This document shows, piece by piece, positions 7,437 through 14,583 of a DNA stretch of 15,489 nt. The DNA comes from Candidatus Bathyarchaeota archaeon (GTDB taxonomy: Archaea; Thermoproteota; Bathyarchaeia; 40CM-2-53-6): contig VBBA01000140.1 in NCBI GenBank assembly GCA_005888675.1, positions 1 to 15,489 of the forward strand, in the 5' to 3' direction. Position numbers and translations under genes: made by a program. The stretch's first letter is position 1. Each line of letters begins with the position of its first letter. The notes beneath the pieces are model-generated. The model ran no database searches. It worked only from the letters and a program-made list of their open reading frames with translations, and was not told the DNA's origin.

Positions 7437-7706
7437 ATGATAGAGACACTCAATTATCTGCTCAGAAAAGCAAGGTTTCAGGCGCAGAGAAAATCTCTCT
7501 CTGATGAAATGCGTCTAAGGTGGGTCAATACAATGTGCTACATCACACAGACATGCAACAGCGTCCTAAAGGATGCTGATTATGATGAGCTCAAACGAGA
7601 GGTGGAACGGACAAAGGAAGAAGTGACACAACTCAGTGAAAAAGAGCTTGGAAAGCCTGAAGCGGTCACTGGAAGAGACCAGTCGAAAGCTTCAGTCAGT
7701 AACTAG
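7437..7706 (+). CDS. Small helical protein preceding terminase (possible small subunit or terminase N-terminus)
   Basis: An 89-residue ORF from ATG 7437, chosen because AGAGAGGAAAG lies directly upstream and the preceding codons look non-coding. It is helical and charged: a first helix pair (MIETLNYLLRKARF, RWVNTMCYITQTCNSVL) and then a coiled coil (DYDELKREVERTKEEVTQL). It overlaps the terminase gene by 71 bases in the next frame. By position and size it could be a terminase small subunit, which binds viral DNA and hands it to the large subunit, but no helix-turn-helix is recognisable. Alternatively it is the true N-terminus of the terminase: the coiled coil continues without a break in the other frame if one A of the AAAAA run at 7639-7643 is skipped. 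Its own last residues after that run (ELGKPEAVTGRDQSK) lose the coiled-coil character. Confidence 0.5.
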   Translation: MIETLNYLLRKARFQAQRKSLSDEMRLRWVNTMCYITQTCNSVLKDADYDELKREVERTKEEVTQLSEKELGKPEAVTGRDQSKASVSN

Positions 7707-9195
7707 AAAGCTAGAAGCGGCGGACCCCGTCGAGTTCTGCACGAGTATGCTGGGATTCGTCCCCTTCGAGTACCAGCGTAAAGCATTGCTGGACCAGAGC
7801 AAATTCCTATCACTACGCTGGTCACGGCAAAGTGGAAAGACCGCCACGGTATGTTCTCTACTTCTACACCACGCCGTCAAGAGTCCGTCCAAGTCGATAG
7901 GAGTCGTCGCTCCGAGCCTACGCCAGAGCAAAGCTGTCCTGGGAAGGATCGCAAACTTAGCCCGGAAACTACCCAAAGAGTGGACGGCCGAGGTCCAGAA
8001 GACGAGGATCAGGTTCTCCAACGGGAGCGTCATTGAGGCTTATCCGAATAATCCCGACACTATTCGGGGACCCAGCTTGGACGTCGTCTATTGCGACGAG
8101 ATGGGATTCATCCGTGACGACAAGGAACTATACGATGCCATACTGTTCACGCTGATTACGAGGCCGCACAGCAGGTTCATCGCGTCCAGTACCCCCGGCA
8201 GCAAAGACAATCTATTCTATAAGTTCTGCACTGACCCGAAATATGGATTCAGCAATCACCACGTAAATTGGAAGGACGCGGTCGAACCGAACGGCCCCTT
8301 GAAGAGGGACACTTTAGAAATGATCAGAAGCCAATTGGCTCCTGATCCGTGGCGCTGGAGGCGGGAGATGGAGGCAGAATTCGCAGAGAACGAGGACAGT
8401 TTCTTCCCATTGTCATTGATCACGGACGCGGTCGACCAGTCACTCGCATACACCGAGTTCACTGAATACGTTGCTGGGAAGAGATTGTTCGCTGGGGTGG
8501 ACTTTGGGAAGCATCATGATCATTCAGCCATCGGAGTGGTCGAACTGGATCTGACCACAAAAATGGCAAAGCTGATCCATATGCACAAGTTCCCATTAGA
8601 GACAGAGTATGGCTCCGTAATCGGATATGTCAAGCGTCTCGTCGCCACGTGGAAAGAGATCCGGAAGATAACAACAGACGAGACAGGAATAGGCGACGTT
8701 GTCACCGAGGATATGAGAAACGAGGGCCTACGGCAGACAGTAGGGATTGGTTTGAACATTCAGACCAAAACAGACATTATGGAAAACCTGCGAAACATGC
8801 TGACCAAGAAGGAGCTCAAGCTGCCCTATGATCCGGACCTGATCGGAGAGATGAATGCTGAAAAGTTCGAGCTGAACAAGACCGGACAAATACAATTCTC
8901 ACACCCATCAGGAACACATGACGACCAGCTCTGGGCCCTAGCACTCGCGTGTCACGGTTTGAGAGAAGAGTCAAGAGTCCCGGAGTATCATCCGGTAGTG
9001 CTCACGGGCTATATTGTCAAACCCGTGATACCATATTTTATTCTTGGAAAACAGCCGTGGAAACGCGACCCAATGTACAATCAAACAGGCAGGCTCTGCA
9101 TGGCATGTGGCACCAAACGGCCTACGACCGTCCAGTACTGTCCAAAGTGCGGAAGCGGAAGTGACGGTCCGAACCCCGCTATGGTAAAACCTTGA
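7636..9195 (+). CDS. terL: Phage-type terminase large subunit with C-terminal zinc ribbon
   Basis: A 519-residue DNA-packaging motor. The ATPase domain has Walker A RWSRQSGKT (61-69), Walker B VVYCDEM with D154-E155, and coupling motif SSTPG (184-188). The RNase H-like nuclease domain has GVDFG (D289), TTDETG (D348) and THDDQLWALA (D429, D430), the expected acidic metal-binding residues. Residues 1-28 are coiled coil. After the nuclease a zinc ribbon appears, CMAC...YCPKC (C488, C491, C502, C505), which is not usual in tailed-virus terminases. The GTG at 7636 is the first start in frame; TTG 7648 is another option. No capsid, portal or integrase gene is in the window, so it is a solitary remnant or one arm of a provirus to which the RHS array may belong. 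Codon choice (many ACC, ATC, CTA) differs visibly from the TTG/GTT-rich ligase gene, suggesting foreign origin. It ends 28 bases from the convergent RHS tail. Confidence 0.9.
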   Translation: MKKSLESLKRSLEETSRKLQSVTRKLEAADPVEFCTSMLGFVPFEYQRKALLDQSKFLSLRWSRQSGKTATVCSLLLHHAVKSPSKSIGVVAPSLRQSKAVLGRIANLARKLPKEWTAEVQKTRIRFSNGSVIEAYPNNPDTIRGPSLDVVYCDEMGFIRDDKELYDAILFTLITRPHSRFIASSTPGSKDNLFYKFCTDPKYGFSNHHVNWKDAVEPNGPLKRDTLEMIRSQLAPDPWRWRREMEAEFAENEDSFFPLSLITDAVDQSLAYTEFTEYVAGKRLFAGVDFGKHHDHSAIGVVELDLTTKMAKLIHMHKFPLETEYGSVIGYVKRLVATWKEIRKITTDETGIGDVVTEDMRNEGLRQTVGIGLNIQTKTDIMENLRNMLTKKELKLPYDPDLIGEMNAEKFELNKTGQIQFSHPSGTHDDQLWALALACHGLREESRVPEYHPVVLTGYIVKPVIPYFILGKQPWKRDPMYNQTGRLCMACGTKRPTTVQYCPKCGSGSDGPNPAMVKP

Positions 9196-9223
9196 CTCTC
9201 CTAACCAAGGAATGAGAGACGTG

Positions 9224-9523
9224 TCATACGTTCCTCGAAATCGTTAGGATTACAACAGTGGCAACGGCCAAAATGAATGCTGCCTTTGTCTCTTGGTCTT
9301 GGCTGTTCCACAAGTTAACCCCACTGTTGACCGCATTCTTTGCGTGACAGCCTACGTTCCACAAATCGCAGCTCTCGGTGCCTGTGGGGTCGGTGTATCT
9401 TAGTGGATCGTTGAGAACATAGATGTACGGGTTGAGGCTCTGCGGAAATGATAATTGTCCATTCTTATGGGAATATATCCAGTAACTCCGCCAAGACCAA
9501 ATGCAATTGCCAACATTAACCAA
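9224..9523 (-). CDS. Orphan RHS C-terminal tail C, truncated
   Basis: A 99-residue ORF from TTG 9523. Residues 22-48 are the end of an RHS core: GQLSFPQSLNPY then IYVLNDPLRYTDPTG. In Rhs and related YD-repeat polymorphic toxins this DPxG block marks the boundary with the variable toxin tip. What follows, ESCDLWNVGC, LWNSQDQETK and a hydrophobic helix (81-95), matches the linker and membrane segment of the other two tails in this window, after which the protein stops. The toxin-like part is therefore short or lost. There are no RHS repeats upstream; the N-terminal ~20 residues come from DNA that in another frame continues the preceding membrane-protein region, so the junction looks recombinational. 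It is the last gene of the array and faces the terminase gene. Confidence 0.72.
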   Translation of the reverse strand: MVNVGNCIWSWRSYWIYSHKNGQLSFPQSLNPYIYVLNDPLRYTDPTGTESCDLWNVGCHAKNAVNSGVNLWNSQDQETKAAFILAVATVVILTISRNV

Positions 9524-9540
9524 CTGTGCAAGAAGCCTCG

Positions 9541-9780
9541 TTACCTCTTTCGTTTGCCCCGGATCATATCATTTCCAATCCAGAACCAGCCAAAACCGGA
9601 CCAGCTTAGGTAGGCAAAATAGAATTGCCAGTCTGAAAAGAATCTGGACGGTGTTATAGACAGGGCATAAGTCGACTCTAGTAGCAAAACCACGACGACG
9701 ATCCAGACTCCAACGATCCACGTGATCGGTTTCCGGACGACAAGATTCGTCCTCCTTGGTGTTTCCAATGGTCTTTCCAA
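9541..9780 (-). CDS. Two-helix small membrane protein
   Basis: A 79-residue ORF from TTG 9780 with a basic N-terminus (RRTNLVVRK), a first helix WIVGVWIVVVVLLL, a second aromatic helix (FYFAYLSWSGFGWFWIG) and a basic end (RGKRKR). It sits 17 bases upstream of the TTG of RHS tail C and 39 bases downstream of the previous gene, inside the same-direction array. No family is recognised. A membrane-bound immunity or accessory role is inferred only from position. Confidence 0.5.
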   Translation of the reverse strand: MERPLETPRRTNLVVRKPITWIVGVWIVVVVLLLESTYALSITPSRFFSDWQFYFAYLSWSGFGWFWIGNDMIRGKRKR

Positions 9781-9819
9781 AGACTCACTCTTTTCAAGCT
9801 GTTGATTCTAGTTTATTCC

Positions 9820-10020
9820 TCAAACTGACATCTTTATGAGAAAATAGATTTTTCTTTGATTGCCTGAGAGAGAGAAGCTCAGCAACGAGATAAGGGTCAC
9901 ATCGGCGCCCACAAAAGCCATGGCTCGCCCGACGACGCTACCGCCATAAAGAACAAAAATTGCGAGACCCAAAAAACAGAGGCCAGGTCCGAATACCATC
10001 AATCCAAGCAACGGTTTCAT
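9820..10020 (-). CDS. Two-helix small membrane protein, coupled to preceding peptide ORF
   Basis: ATG 10020 gives 66 residues beginning MKPLLGLMVFGPG; the frame is open further up to TTG 10077 but that part lacks hydrophobic character and overlaps the small hydrophobic ORF ending at 10026. With ATG 10020 only five bases separate the two genes, as for the other couplets of this array. Helices are at about 5-25 (LMVFGPGLCFLGLAIFVLY) and 32-50, ending in a basic tail (NQRKIYFLIK). No family is recognised. Confidence 0.5.
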   Translation of the reverse strand: MKPLLGLMVFGPGLCFLGLAIFVLYGGSVVGRAMAFVGADVTLISLLSFSLSGNQRKIYFLIKMSV

Positions 10021-10025
10021 ATTTT

Positions 10026-10139
10026 CTAGGAACAACTTGCGATCATATAAGCCGCGCCTACGCCGACCATTGCCCAACCGACCCCAAACGCTATAGTAGA
10101 ATAGATGACAACGCTATCGCTACCGATCAGACCCAACAA
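10026..10139 (-). CDS. Short glycine-rich hydrophobic peptide ORF (couplet member 5)
   Basis: A 37-residue ORF from TTG 10139 whose end, YSTIAFGVGWAMVGVGAAYM then IASCS, is a Gly-rich hydrophobic helix. It closely parallels the end of the protein at 10594-10872 (Y..IA..G.G.A..G.GA.Y...SC). An in-frame TAA lies about 30 bases upstream, so the first helix present in the other members is missing; this copy may be decayed or a minimal peptide. It is followed after five bases by a membrane protein gene. Confidence 0.42.
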   Translation of the reverse strand: MLGLIGSDSVVIYSTIAFGVGWAMVGVGAAYMIASCS

Positions 10140-10200
10140 CTGTCTGACTATTTGAGCAGTGCTGAGTCGTGATTAGCTCGCATCACTCAACCGTAATTGG

Positions 10201-10575
10201 TTAACTCTGGCCTTTAGTATCGTTGATGCCTGACTTTTTCTCAAGGCTTAGAGTTGCGCCCGTGGCCCCTGCACCGTCAAGAAGGAGGCCGATGTAACCA
10301 AGAGTAGTTGAGTTATCATAAAAGATTGAACTGACAAAAATTAGCGCGCTCAGACCAAACAACGAGATTGCTAGAAAGAGGGCCGACCGCCTAATCACTA
10401 GAGTAGAGAGTTTCAATCGAGTCAAATAAATCGCTGCCGTCGCGAGGGCAATACTGATGATCGTTCCAATCAAACCGGAAGCCAACGGGCCAGAACCTAA
10501 CGTAATGAGGACAATTATTATTCCGATGGACACGCTGTAACCTGCCAGAAAGGCAATAGCCTTTCGTAGTTTCAC
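10201..10575 (-). CDS. Four-helix membrane protein (candidate immunity partner)
   Basis: A 124-residue ORF from GTG 10575 with four hydrophobic helices, starting with a basic MKLRKA, and a soluble charged C-terminus (LEKKSGINDTKGQS). The gene starts 18 bases after the stop of the small two-helix protein at 10594-10872. By analogy with small bacteriocin/toxin-immunity pairs, it may protect the membrane from its partner; this is inference from gene order. No family is recognised. Confidence 0.55.
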   Translation of the reverse strand: MKLRKAIAFLAGYSVSIGIIIVLITLGSGPLASGLIGTIISIALATAAIYLTRLKLSTLVIRRSALFLAISLFGLSALIFVSSIFYDNSTTLGYIGLLLDGAGATGATLSLEKKSGINDTKGQS

Positions 10576-10593
10576 TCGACCAAGCCTCGTCTA

Positions 10594-10872
10594 TCAAGCC
10601 ACACAGGACTGGTATCCGACATAAGCTCCTGCCCCTATCGCTGTCAAGCCTGCTCCGAACATGCCCCAGGCTGCAATTTGCCCATACTCTGAGCCTGCAT
10701 CCTCAGCTGCAACGTGAACAAGACCACTGAAATGAACTAGGAATGCTCCGCCAACGAGCAGGGTGCGTATCATCGGCATATTGGCCTGACACTCAGAATG
10801 ATTTTGAGCTGAGGTTTCAAATGTCTCGGTCAATCTACTGGTTTGGGAAGATAGATCAGCCCGCACCGACAT
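10594..10872 (-). CDS. Small two-helix glycine-rich protein (couplet member 4)
   Basis: A 92-residue ORF whose ATG (10872) lies one base after the TAA of the upstream gene (TAAGATG), a clear coupling. The first 33 residues are polar (Ser/Thr/Gln-rich); helix 1 is about 34-55, an acidic turn AAEDAGSE follows, and helix 2 (65-88) is Gly/Ala-rich with GxG spacing, ending YQSCVA. This helix - acidic loop - Gly-rich helix - Cys plan is shared by four other small proteins in the array. It resembles pore-forming peptide bacteriocins or holins in character, but no homologue is recognised. Confidence 0.5.
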   Translation of the reverse strand: MSVRADLSSQTSRLTETFETSAQNHSECQANMPMIRTLLVGGAFLVHFSGLVHVAAEDAGSEYGQIAAWGMFGAGLTAIGAGAYVGYQSCVA

Positions 10873-10873
10873 C

Positions 10874-11530
10874 TTAGTGAACAGGTCTGATTAGTTTGTT
10901 GGTCGCAATGGCAAAATAGAGTCCGATCGCGATGATGAAAGCGTCAGCTATCATCTCCCCCGCGAACGTCCAAAGCGCGACAGCAAACACTACTGAAGCT
11001 ATTGAAAGTGGGCAGTAAGAGAGGAAAGACAGGAGACTTGAGGTACGCCCTCGAAAAATATTCTGTCTAATCGATCCTCCTACGAGGAGAAAGGGAGCTA
11101 GGAGTGCTCCAAGATGCTCCTCTCTTCTAATCCTTGCGGAATCAGTCAAGTCCATTCTGCCCAATAGCCATGCATCAAGGAGTCCAACCTCAAGTGCAAG
11201 TGTTCCAAAAAGAACGACGCGGTTCAGTGATACGATAAATGTCAAGGCCAAGACTGAGAAGGGAACCGTGAGGATGAGGGCAGCCTTTGCTCTCTTGTAC
11301 TCTACTAGAAAGGCTCCCACTAGGCTAAAACCGAAGCTAGCCCATATGAGCTGATAGGCAGTTCCGTCTATGCCAACGAAGTAACTGGCGAATCCGACCA
11401 TAGCAAGGCTAAGGCTAGCCATTCCGAGGAATCGCGCAGCAAATACGATTCGACTCAAGTAGAGATAAAGGGACACGATTCCTCCTCCTACAAGGAGAAG
11501 AACGTATCCTAGAAAGTACACGAAGTCCAT
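10874..11530 (-). CDS. Multi-pass membrane protein (candidate immunity partner)
   Basis: A 218-residue protein with about seven hydrophobic helices and a basic/acidic cytoplasmic loop in the middle (MDLTDSARIRREEHLG). The ATG at 11530 comes two bases after the TAA of the preceding small protein, and its own stop is one base from the next ATG, so all three are translationally coupled. No transporter or enzyme signature is seen. Its place after a small two-helix protein fits the repeated couplet pattern, in which it would be the immunity or export member. Confidence 0.58.
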   Translation of the reverse strand: MDFVYFLGYVLLLVGGGIVSLYLYLSRIVFAARFLGMASLSLAMVGFASYFVGIDGTAYQLIWASFGFSLVGAFLVEYKRAKAALILTVPFSVLALTFIVSLNRVVLFGTLALEVGLLDAWLLGRMDLTDSARIRREEHLGALLAPFLLVGGSIRQNIFRGRTSSLLSFLSYCPLSIASVVFAVALWTFAGEMIADAFIIAIGLYFAIATNKLIRPVH

Positions 11531-11532
11531 AT

Positions 11533-12000
11533 TTAGGCACCAATTAGACTGGCCACTCCATAACAGAGTGTATACACAGTCGGGATCGAATCTCCCTCTA
11601 CAATAGCTTCCGTAGCTATGTCACCTGGTAGGTCATCTCTCTTCGCCTCTTGGGGGAGAAAGGCTCCGGCAACTAGCACGCCCCAGCCCACTGCAAGTGC
11701 CCCGCATATCTTCTTGCCCCTCGCTGGTGGAACTCCCTCTCCAGCTTGGTACCAGTAATCAGGGGGTCCAGGAATTTTTCCTCCCCTACCTTGGGTCGTA
11801 TCGATGACTTGGGCATATGTACCGGGAAAGTGTCCGTTTGAGCCGAGTAGAGAATTGCCAATACCGCCCGTTCTCTGGCCAGGATTCACAATGCCTGTGT
11901 GGTGATCCCTCGGAGCAGCGTCTCCTCCACGTGAAGGATGAACTAGTAAGTCTATCGACGGATATTGAAGTCCAGATCCACCTCCCAAGCTCCCAATCAC
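11533..12000 (-). CDS. Gly/Pro-rich protein with C-terminal two-helix module (couplet member 3)
   Basis: A 155-residue ORF from GTG 12000. The first ~95 residues are polar, rich in Gly, Pro, Asn and His (e.g. NPGQRTGGIGNS) and have no predicted fold, like the Gly-rich C-terminal half of RHS tail B. Residues 98-114 (ICGALAVGWGVLVAGAFL) and 139-155 (PTVYTLCYGVASLIGA) are hydrophobic, separated by an acidic loop (PQEAKRDDLPGDIATEA). This reproduces the plan of the other small proteins with a longer N-terminus, so it may be an RHS tip cut loose from its core. It is coupled to the membrane protein gene after it. Confidence 0.52.
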   Translation of the reverse strand: MIGSLGGGSGLQYPSIDLLVHPSRGGDAAPRDHHTGIVNPGQRTGGIGNSLLGSNGHFPGTYAQVIDTTQGRGGKIPGPPDYWYQAGEGVPPARGKKICGALAVGWGVLVAGAFLPQEAKRDDLPGDIATEAIVEGDSIPTVYTLCYGVASLIGA

Positions 12001-12030
12001 ATCGACCGCAAAAAGGGCTGCTAAGTGCGA

Positions 12031-12213
12031 TCAATGATTAGGGTGCCGGAAGCGAGTAAGATACTCTTGTCTCCCCATTGAAAAGAAGACCAGACCGGCG
12101 ACAAGCAAAATATCAGTTACGAGTCTGAAACCGAGAATCAAATAGATCAATAAAGGTGTAAGAACCAAACTCGTCGAGAGCATTGTATAGGACAAGAACA
12201 AAGATAATCTCAA
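12031..12213 (-). CDS. Small two-helix membrane protein, start uncertain
   Basis: From TTG 12213 this gives 60 residues with two helices (LSYTMLSTSLVLTPLLIYLIL and VTDILLVAGLVFF). The frame stays open upstream to 12345 and reads plausibly as protein (LVHALESCDRERERLLLGPF then YWLNQVL), but that stretch holds no ATG, GTG or TTG; a non-standard start, an error or decay are possible. It is in the same frame as the genes on both sides, divided from them only by a TAG (12346) and its own TGA. No family is recognised. Confidence 0.4.
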   Translation of the reverse strand: MRLSLFLSYTMLSTSLVLTPLLIYLILGFRLVTDILLVAGLVFFSMGRQEYLTRFRHPNH

Positions 12214-12345
12214 TTGTCTGTTATGGATCCGCGATCTCAGGACTTGGTTGAGCCAATAGAAAGGCCCAAGGAGGAGCCTCTCCCTCTCCCTGTCACAGCT
12301 CTCAAGTGCATGAACAAGAGAAGGCTCATTATTGATACCACAATA

Positions 12346-12966
12346 CTATACTTGTATTCCACTCCCTAGATACAGGGGTTCTATAAGCCCCCCCAACCAG
12401 AAAAAGACGTAAACCACAACGCTTTCAGGCGTTGATCGATTCATGCCGAGCTTTACTCCTATGAGTCTGTTGATTTCTGGAAACAACAAACCTGCAGCAC
12501 CAAGAGGTAGAGCAGGAACCCACAAAACAATGGGGTCAACATTGGTGGGTGTTGCCAAAAGCAACAAAACAAATCCGAGAATTATGATTGCCACAATAAC
12601 GCCCTTCATCGGCGATCGGTTTGCACCTCTCTGAGTAGCGAAACCATCCCTACTCCTCCCCATATATCGACCCCCAAACATTGAACCGAAGTATGCTATG
12701 CCCGCAAGAGGCTCAAGTGGGAGCCAAACAGTCCCTGCAGAGTAAATGCCTGCGATAAAGACGAAAAATGACGACCCTGCTGTAATCGGGACAAACCACT
12801 TGAAAAACCACCCTCCCAAGGAAAAGAAGGCCAGGGTGAAAAATAGCCAACCTCCAAGAAGAAAACTGATCTGGAAAAAGAACGAGAGGACAATAGTCAA
12901 GGAAATGGTGAATGGCAGAAGTATTAGGATGAACGACTTCTCAGCTGTCAAAGGTTGGATATTCAT
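12346..12966 (-). CDS. Multi-pass membrane protein following RHS tail A
   Basis: A 206-residue protein with about six hydrophobic helices and a short cytoplasmic basic loop (GRYMGRSRDGFATQRGANRS). ATG 12966 is 34 bases after the stop of RHS tail A on the same strand. In polymorphic toxin loci the gene right after the toxin tip is normally the immunity gene, and membrane-acting tips have membrane immunity proteins, so this is the best candidate partner for tail A. That is inference from position. No family is recognised. Confidence 0.58.
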   Translation of the reverse strand: MNIQPLTAEKSFILILLPFTISLTIVLSFFFQISFLLGGWLFFTLAFFSLGGWFFKWFVPITAGSSFFVFIAGIYSAGTVWLPLEPLAGIAYFGSMFGGRYMGRSRDGFATQRGANRSPMKGVIVAIIILGFVLLLLATPTNVDPIVLWVPALPLGAAGLLFPEINRLIGVKLGMNRSTPESVVVYVFFWLGGLIEPLYLGSGIQV

Positions 12967-12999
12967 GATCTACAAAGGCTTGCGTGGAAATACTGCGTC

Positions 13000-14022
13000 T
13001 TAGAGAGGGATATTTCCAAGCGGATTAGGGATATTCTCTATCGATGTGATTGCATCATACAGGTTTTGTCCGAGACCAAATGTAGAGCCGAAAGCTACGC
13101 CCCGGAGACCGGGGAAGGTGCTTTCGTAGTACTCTGACGCTCCCCCGGCGGGAATCGAGAAGAGTCCAGCCTCAAGGACCCCTCCCACTGTGGGAGCTTG
13201 TCCTTGAGCAACCTGGCCCGCCAAATAGCTTGTCTCCCCGGCAGCAATATTGTTACCTAACCATCCGGCCGCCGATGCGGAGTCTGTAAATTCAAACCCC
13301 TCGCTTCCCAACACACCACTCACAAATCCGGAAACTCCAGCTCCCAATGCGCCCCGCAAAGTGACGGGCTGGCCCGTTGCGAGAGACTGTCCTACGTACC
13401 CGCCTACATTAATGACAGCGCTAACAGCACCGTTTCCAACCGGGCTGTGAAGAAGTTGTGAGGTCACGCTGCTGCCTGCAGATGTTCCTTCCAATCCGAT
13501 TGTACTTGCACCCGCATCTGCAGTTACGTCTGCAGCGACAGTTGCACTGTCCGCAGCTCCTTCAACTGCAAGGTCTGCGGCCGCTGCTCCTCCTAGCTCC
13601 GCGTCTACCCCAATAAGCTCAGGTTGTACTGCGACCACCGCGACCACAGTGACCACAACAATTGCTGCAACAATTACTATTCCCTTCTGTTGCGGAGATA
13701 AACTGTTCCACCAGTCTGTTGCCGCATCCCATGGCCATTCTCCTGAAGGATCGGTGTATCGTAGTGGATTGTTGACCACGTACACGTATGGATTCATAGT
13801 TTGCGGTTGTGCCCTGTAGCCAGGATTCGGGTCTCTTGTTAGGAATCTTCCTAGTGTGGTATTGTACCATCTTGCTCCGTAATAGTAGAGACCGGTTGTT
13901 GGACTCTGAGGCTTACTAGTATACTTGTACGTTGGGTCAGTAGCTGTAGCCCCGTATTGTGCACCATACGGCTGACAATTCGAAGAGAATTTCTGATTAT
14001 TAGCCATGAGTGCTCTAGGCAT
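13000..14022 (-). CDS. Orphan RHS C-terminal tail A with hydrophobic tip
   Basis: About 340 residues from ATG 14022; the frame is open to 14124 but that part overlaps the preceding membrane protein gene. Residues 15-94 are the last RHS/YD repeats: YKYTSKPQSPTTGLYYYGAR, GRFLTRDP and NPYVYVVNNPLRYTDPSG. In Rhs proteins these close the beta-cocoon and the PxxxxDPxG block marks release of the toxin. The tip (95-340) starts DWWNSLSPQQKG, has a strong membrane helix (114-132), then a long Ala/Gly/Ser-rich, weakly hydrophobic region ending PNPLGNIPL. No nuclease or deaminase signature is visible, which suggests a membrane-acting or non-enzymatic tip. There is no export signal and fewer than two repeats, so alone it cannot form an RHS shell; it is an orphan or displaced 3' module, used perhaps by recombination with a full RHS gene. 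Confidence 0.78.
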   Translation of the reverse strand: MPRALMANNQKFSSNCQPYGAQYGATATDPTYKYTSKPQSPTTGLYYYGARWYNTTLGRFLTRDPNPGYRAQPQTMNPYVYVVNNPLRYTDPSGEWPWDAATDWWNSLSPQQKGIVIVAAIVVVTVVAVVAVQPELIGVDAELGGAAAADLAVEGAADSATVAADVTADAGASTIGLEGTSAGSSVTSQLLHSPVGNGAVSAVINVGGYVGQSLATGQPVTLRGALGAGVSGFVSGVLGSEGFEFTDSASAAGWLGNNIAAGETSYLAGQVAQGQAPTVGGVLEAGLFSIPAGGASEYYESTFPGLRGVAFGSTFGLGQNLYDAITSIENIPNPLGNIPL

Positions 14023-14048
14023 GAGCTGGTTCCAACATAGGATTGTCT

Positions 14049-14303
14049 TCACTTCTTCTTTCGAAGGAACACATCGTAGACTAACGTCCAGAAGAGTAGT
14101 ATTGCTATGCCGACAAGCGTCCATCCGCCAATCGAAGGAATCACATCATATCCACGGAGCAAGATGGCGAGGCCAATCAGAATCACTAAAGACCACATCC
14201 CGAGATGTTGCTTTTCCAACCCTTTGCCTGGTCGGTAAGCAAGCATCATTGCCACTGCGAAGACTATCAAGATTAGAGCAGAAATGAGGAATCCAATGTA
14301 CAT
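14049..14303 (-). CDS. Three-helix membrane protein, paralogue of 15129-15389
   Basis: An 84-residue protein from ATG 14303 with three hydrophobic helices and a basic tail (FLRKKK). The block WSLVILIGLAILL ... GWTLVGIAILLFWTLVYDVF aligns with PVILIGLIIIAI ... LWISTGLVLIIFGSFFYVT of the protein at 15129-15389, including the lysines at the end. It is 13 bases downstream of the small two-helix protein at 14317 and is followed by RHS tail A, as its paralogue is followed by tail B. Candidate immunity protein of the duplicated module; no named family recognised. Confidence 0.6.
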   Translation of the reverse strand: MYIGFLISALILIVFAVAMMLAYRPGKGLEKQHLGMWSLVILIGLAILLRGYDVIPSIGGWTLVGIAILLFWTLVYDVFLRKKK

Positions 14304-14316
14304 TAGGTATTATCCT

Positions 14317-14583
14317 CTAACTCCAATTACCTGTCCCGTATAGAACGCCAACGCAAGCGGCCCCTAGAAATTCTGCGCCTCCAAAAATGGGCACTAGGTC
14401 GGCCTTCGCGCTCTCGGCATCGACGTATACACCCAATCCGGCCCCTATGAGAGTTGCCGCGAGATAAGTATCCCTAGCGAATGATGAAGGACGACGCATA
14501 CTCGTATTCCAAGGAAGCCCACCTTCGGCGTTAGCGCTCGCTCCTACCGATAAAACCTGGAGAGCTGCCACCAGTTCTACCAA
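14317..14583 (-). CDS. Small two-helix glycine-rich protein (couplet member 2)
   Basis: The longest reading (TTG 14583) gives 88 residues and overlaps RHS tail B by 53 bases; an ATG at 14499 would give 60 residues without overlap, and I cannot decide between them. The conserved part has helix 1 (YLAATLIGAGLGVYV), an acidic turn (DAESAKAD), and helix 2 (VPIFGGAEFLGAACVGVLYG). The end aligns with the partial protein at the right edge (P[IV].GG...L...C....Y). It may be the displaced tip of an RHS protein. Its partner is the three-helix protein 13 bases on. Confidence 0.5.
   Translation of the reverse strand: MVELVAALQVLSVGASANAEGGLPWNTSMRRPSSFARDTYLAATLIGAGLGVYVDAESAKADLVPIFGGAEFLGAACVGVLYGTGNWS

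Noticed and set aside
9196..9223. CTCTC...GAGAG inverted repeat between convergent terminase and RHS tail genes as a terminator
   Set aside because: Five-base arms with a 13-base loop and no T tract; too weak to call.
11786..12034. Other-frame ORFs over the Gly/Pro-rich protein region (11673-12041)
   Set aside because: They overlap the frame that has the two-helix module and tight coupling to its neighbour; their translations have no helices or coherent composition.
12346..12348. Pyrrolysine readthrough of TAG
   Set aside because: Carbamate kinase, ligase and the PriS-like gene all end in TAG, so it is a common stop here; no Pyl genes are in the window. Kept only as a remote option in a low-scoring finding.
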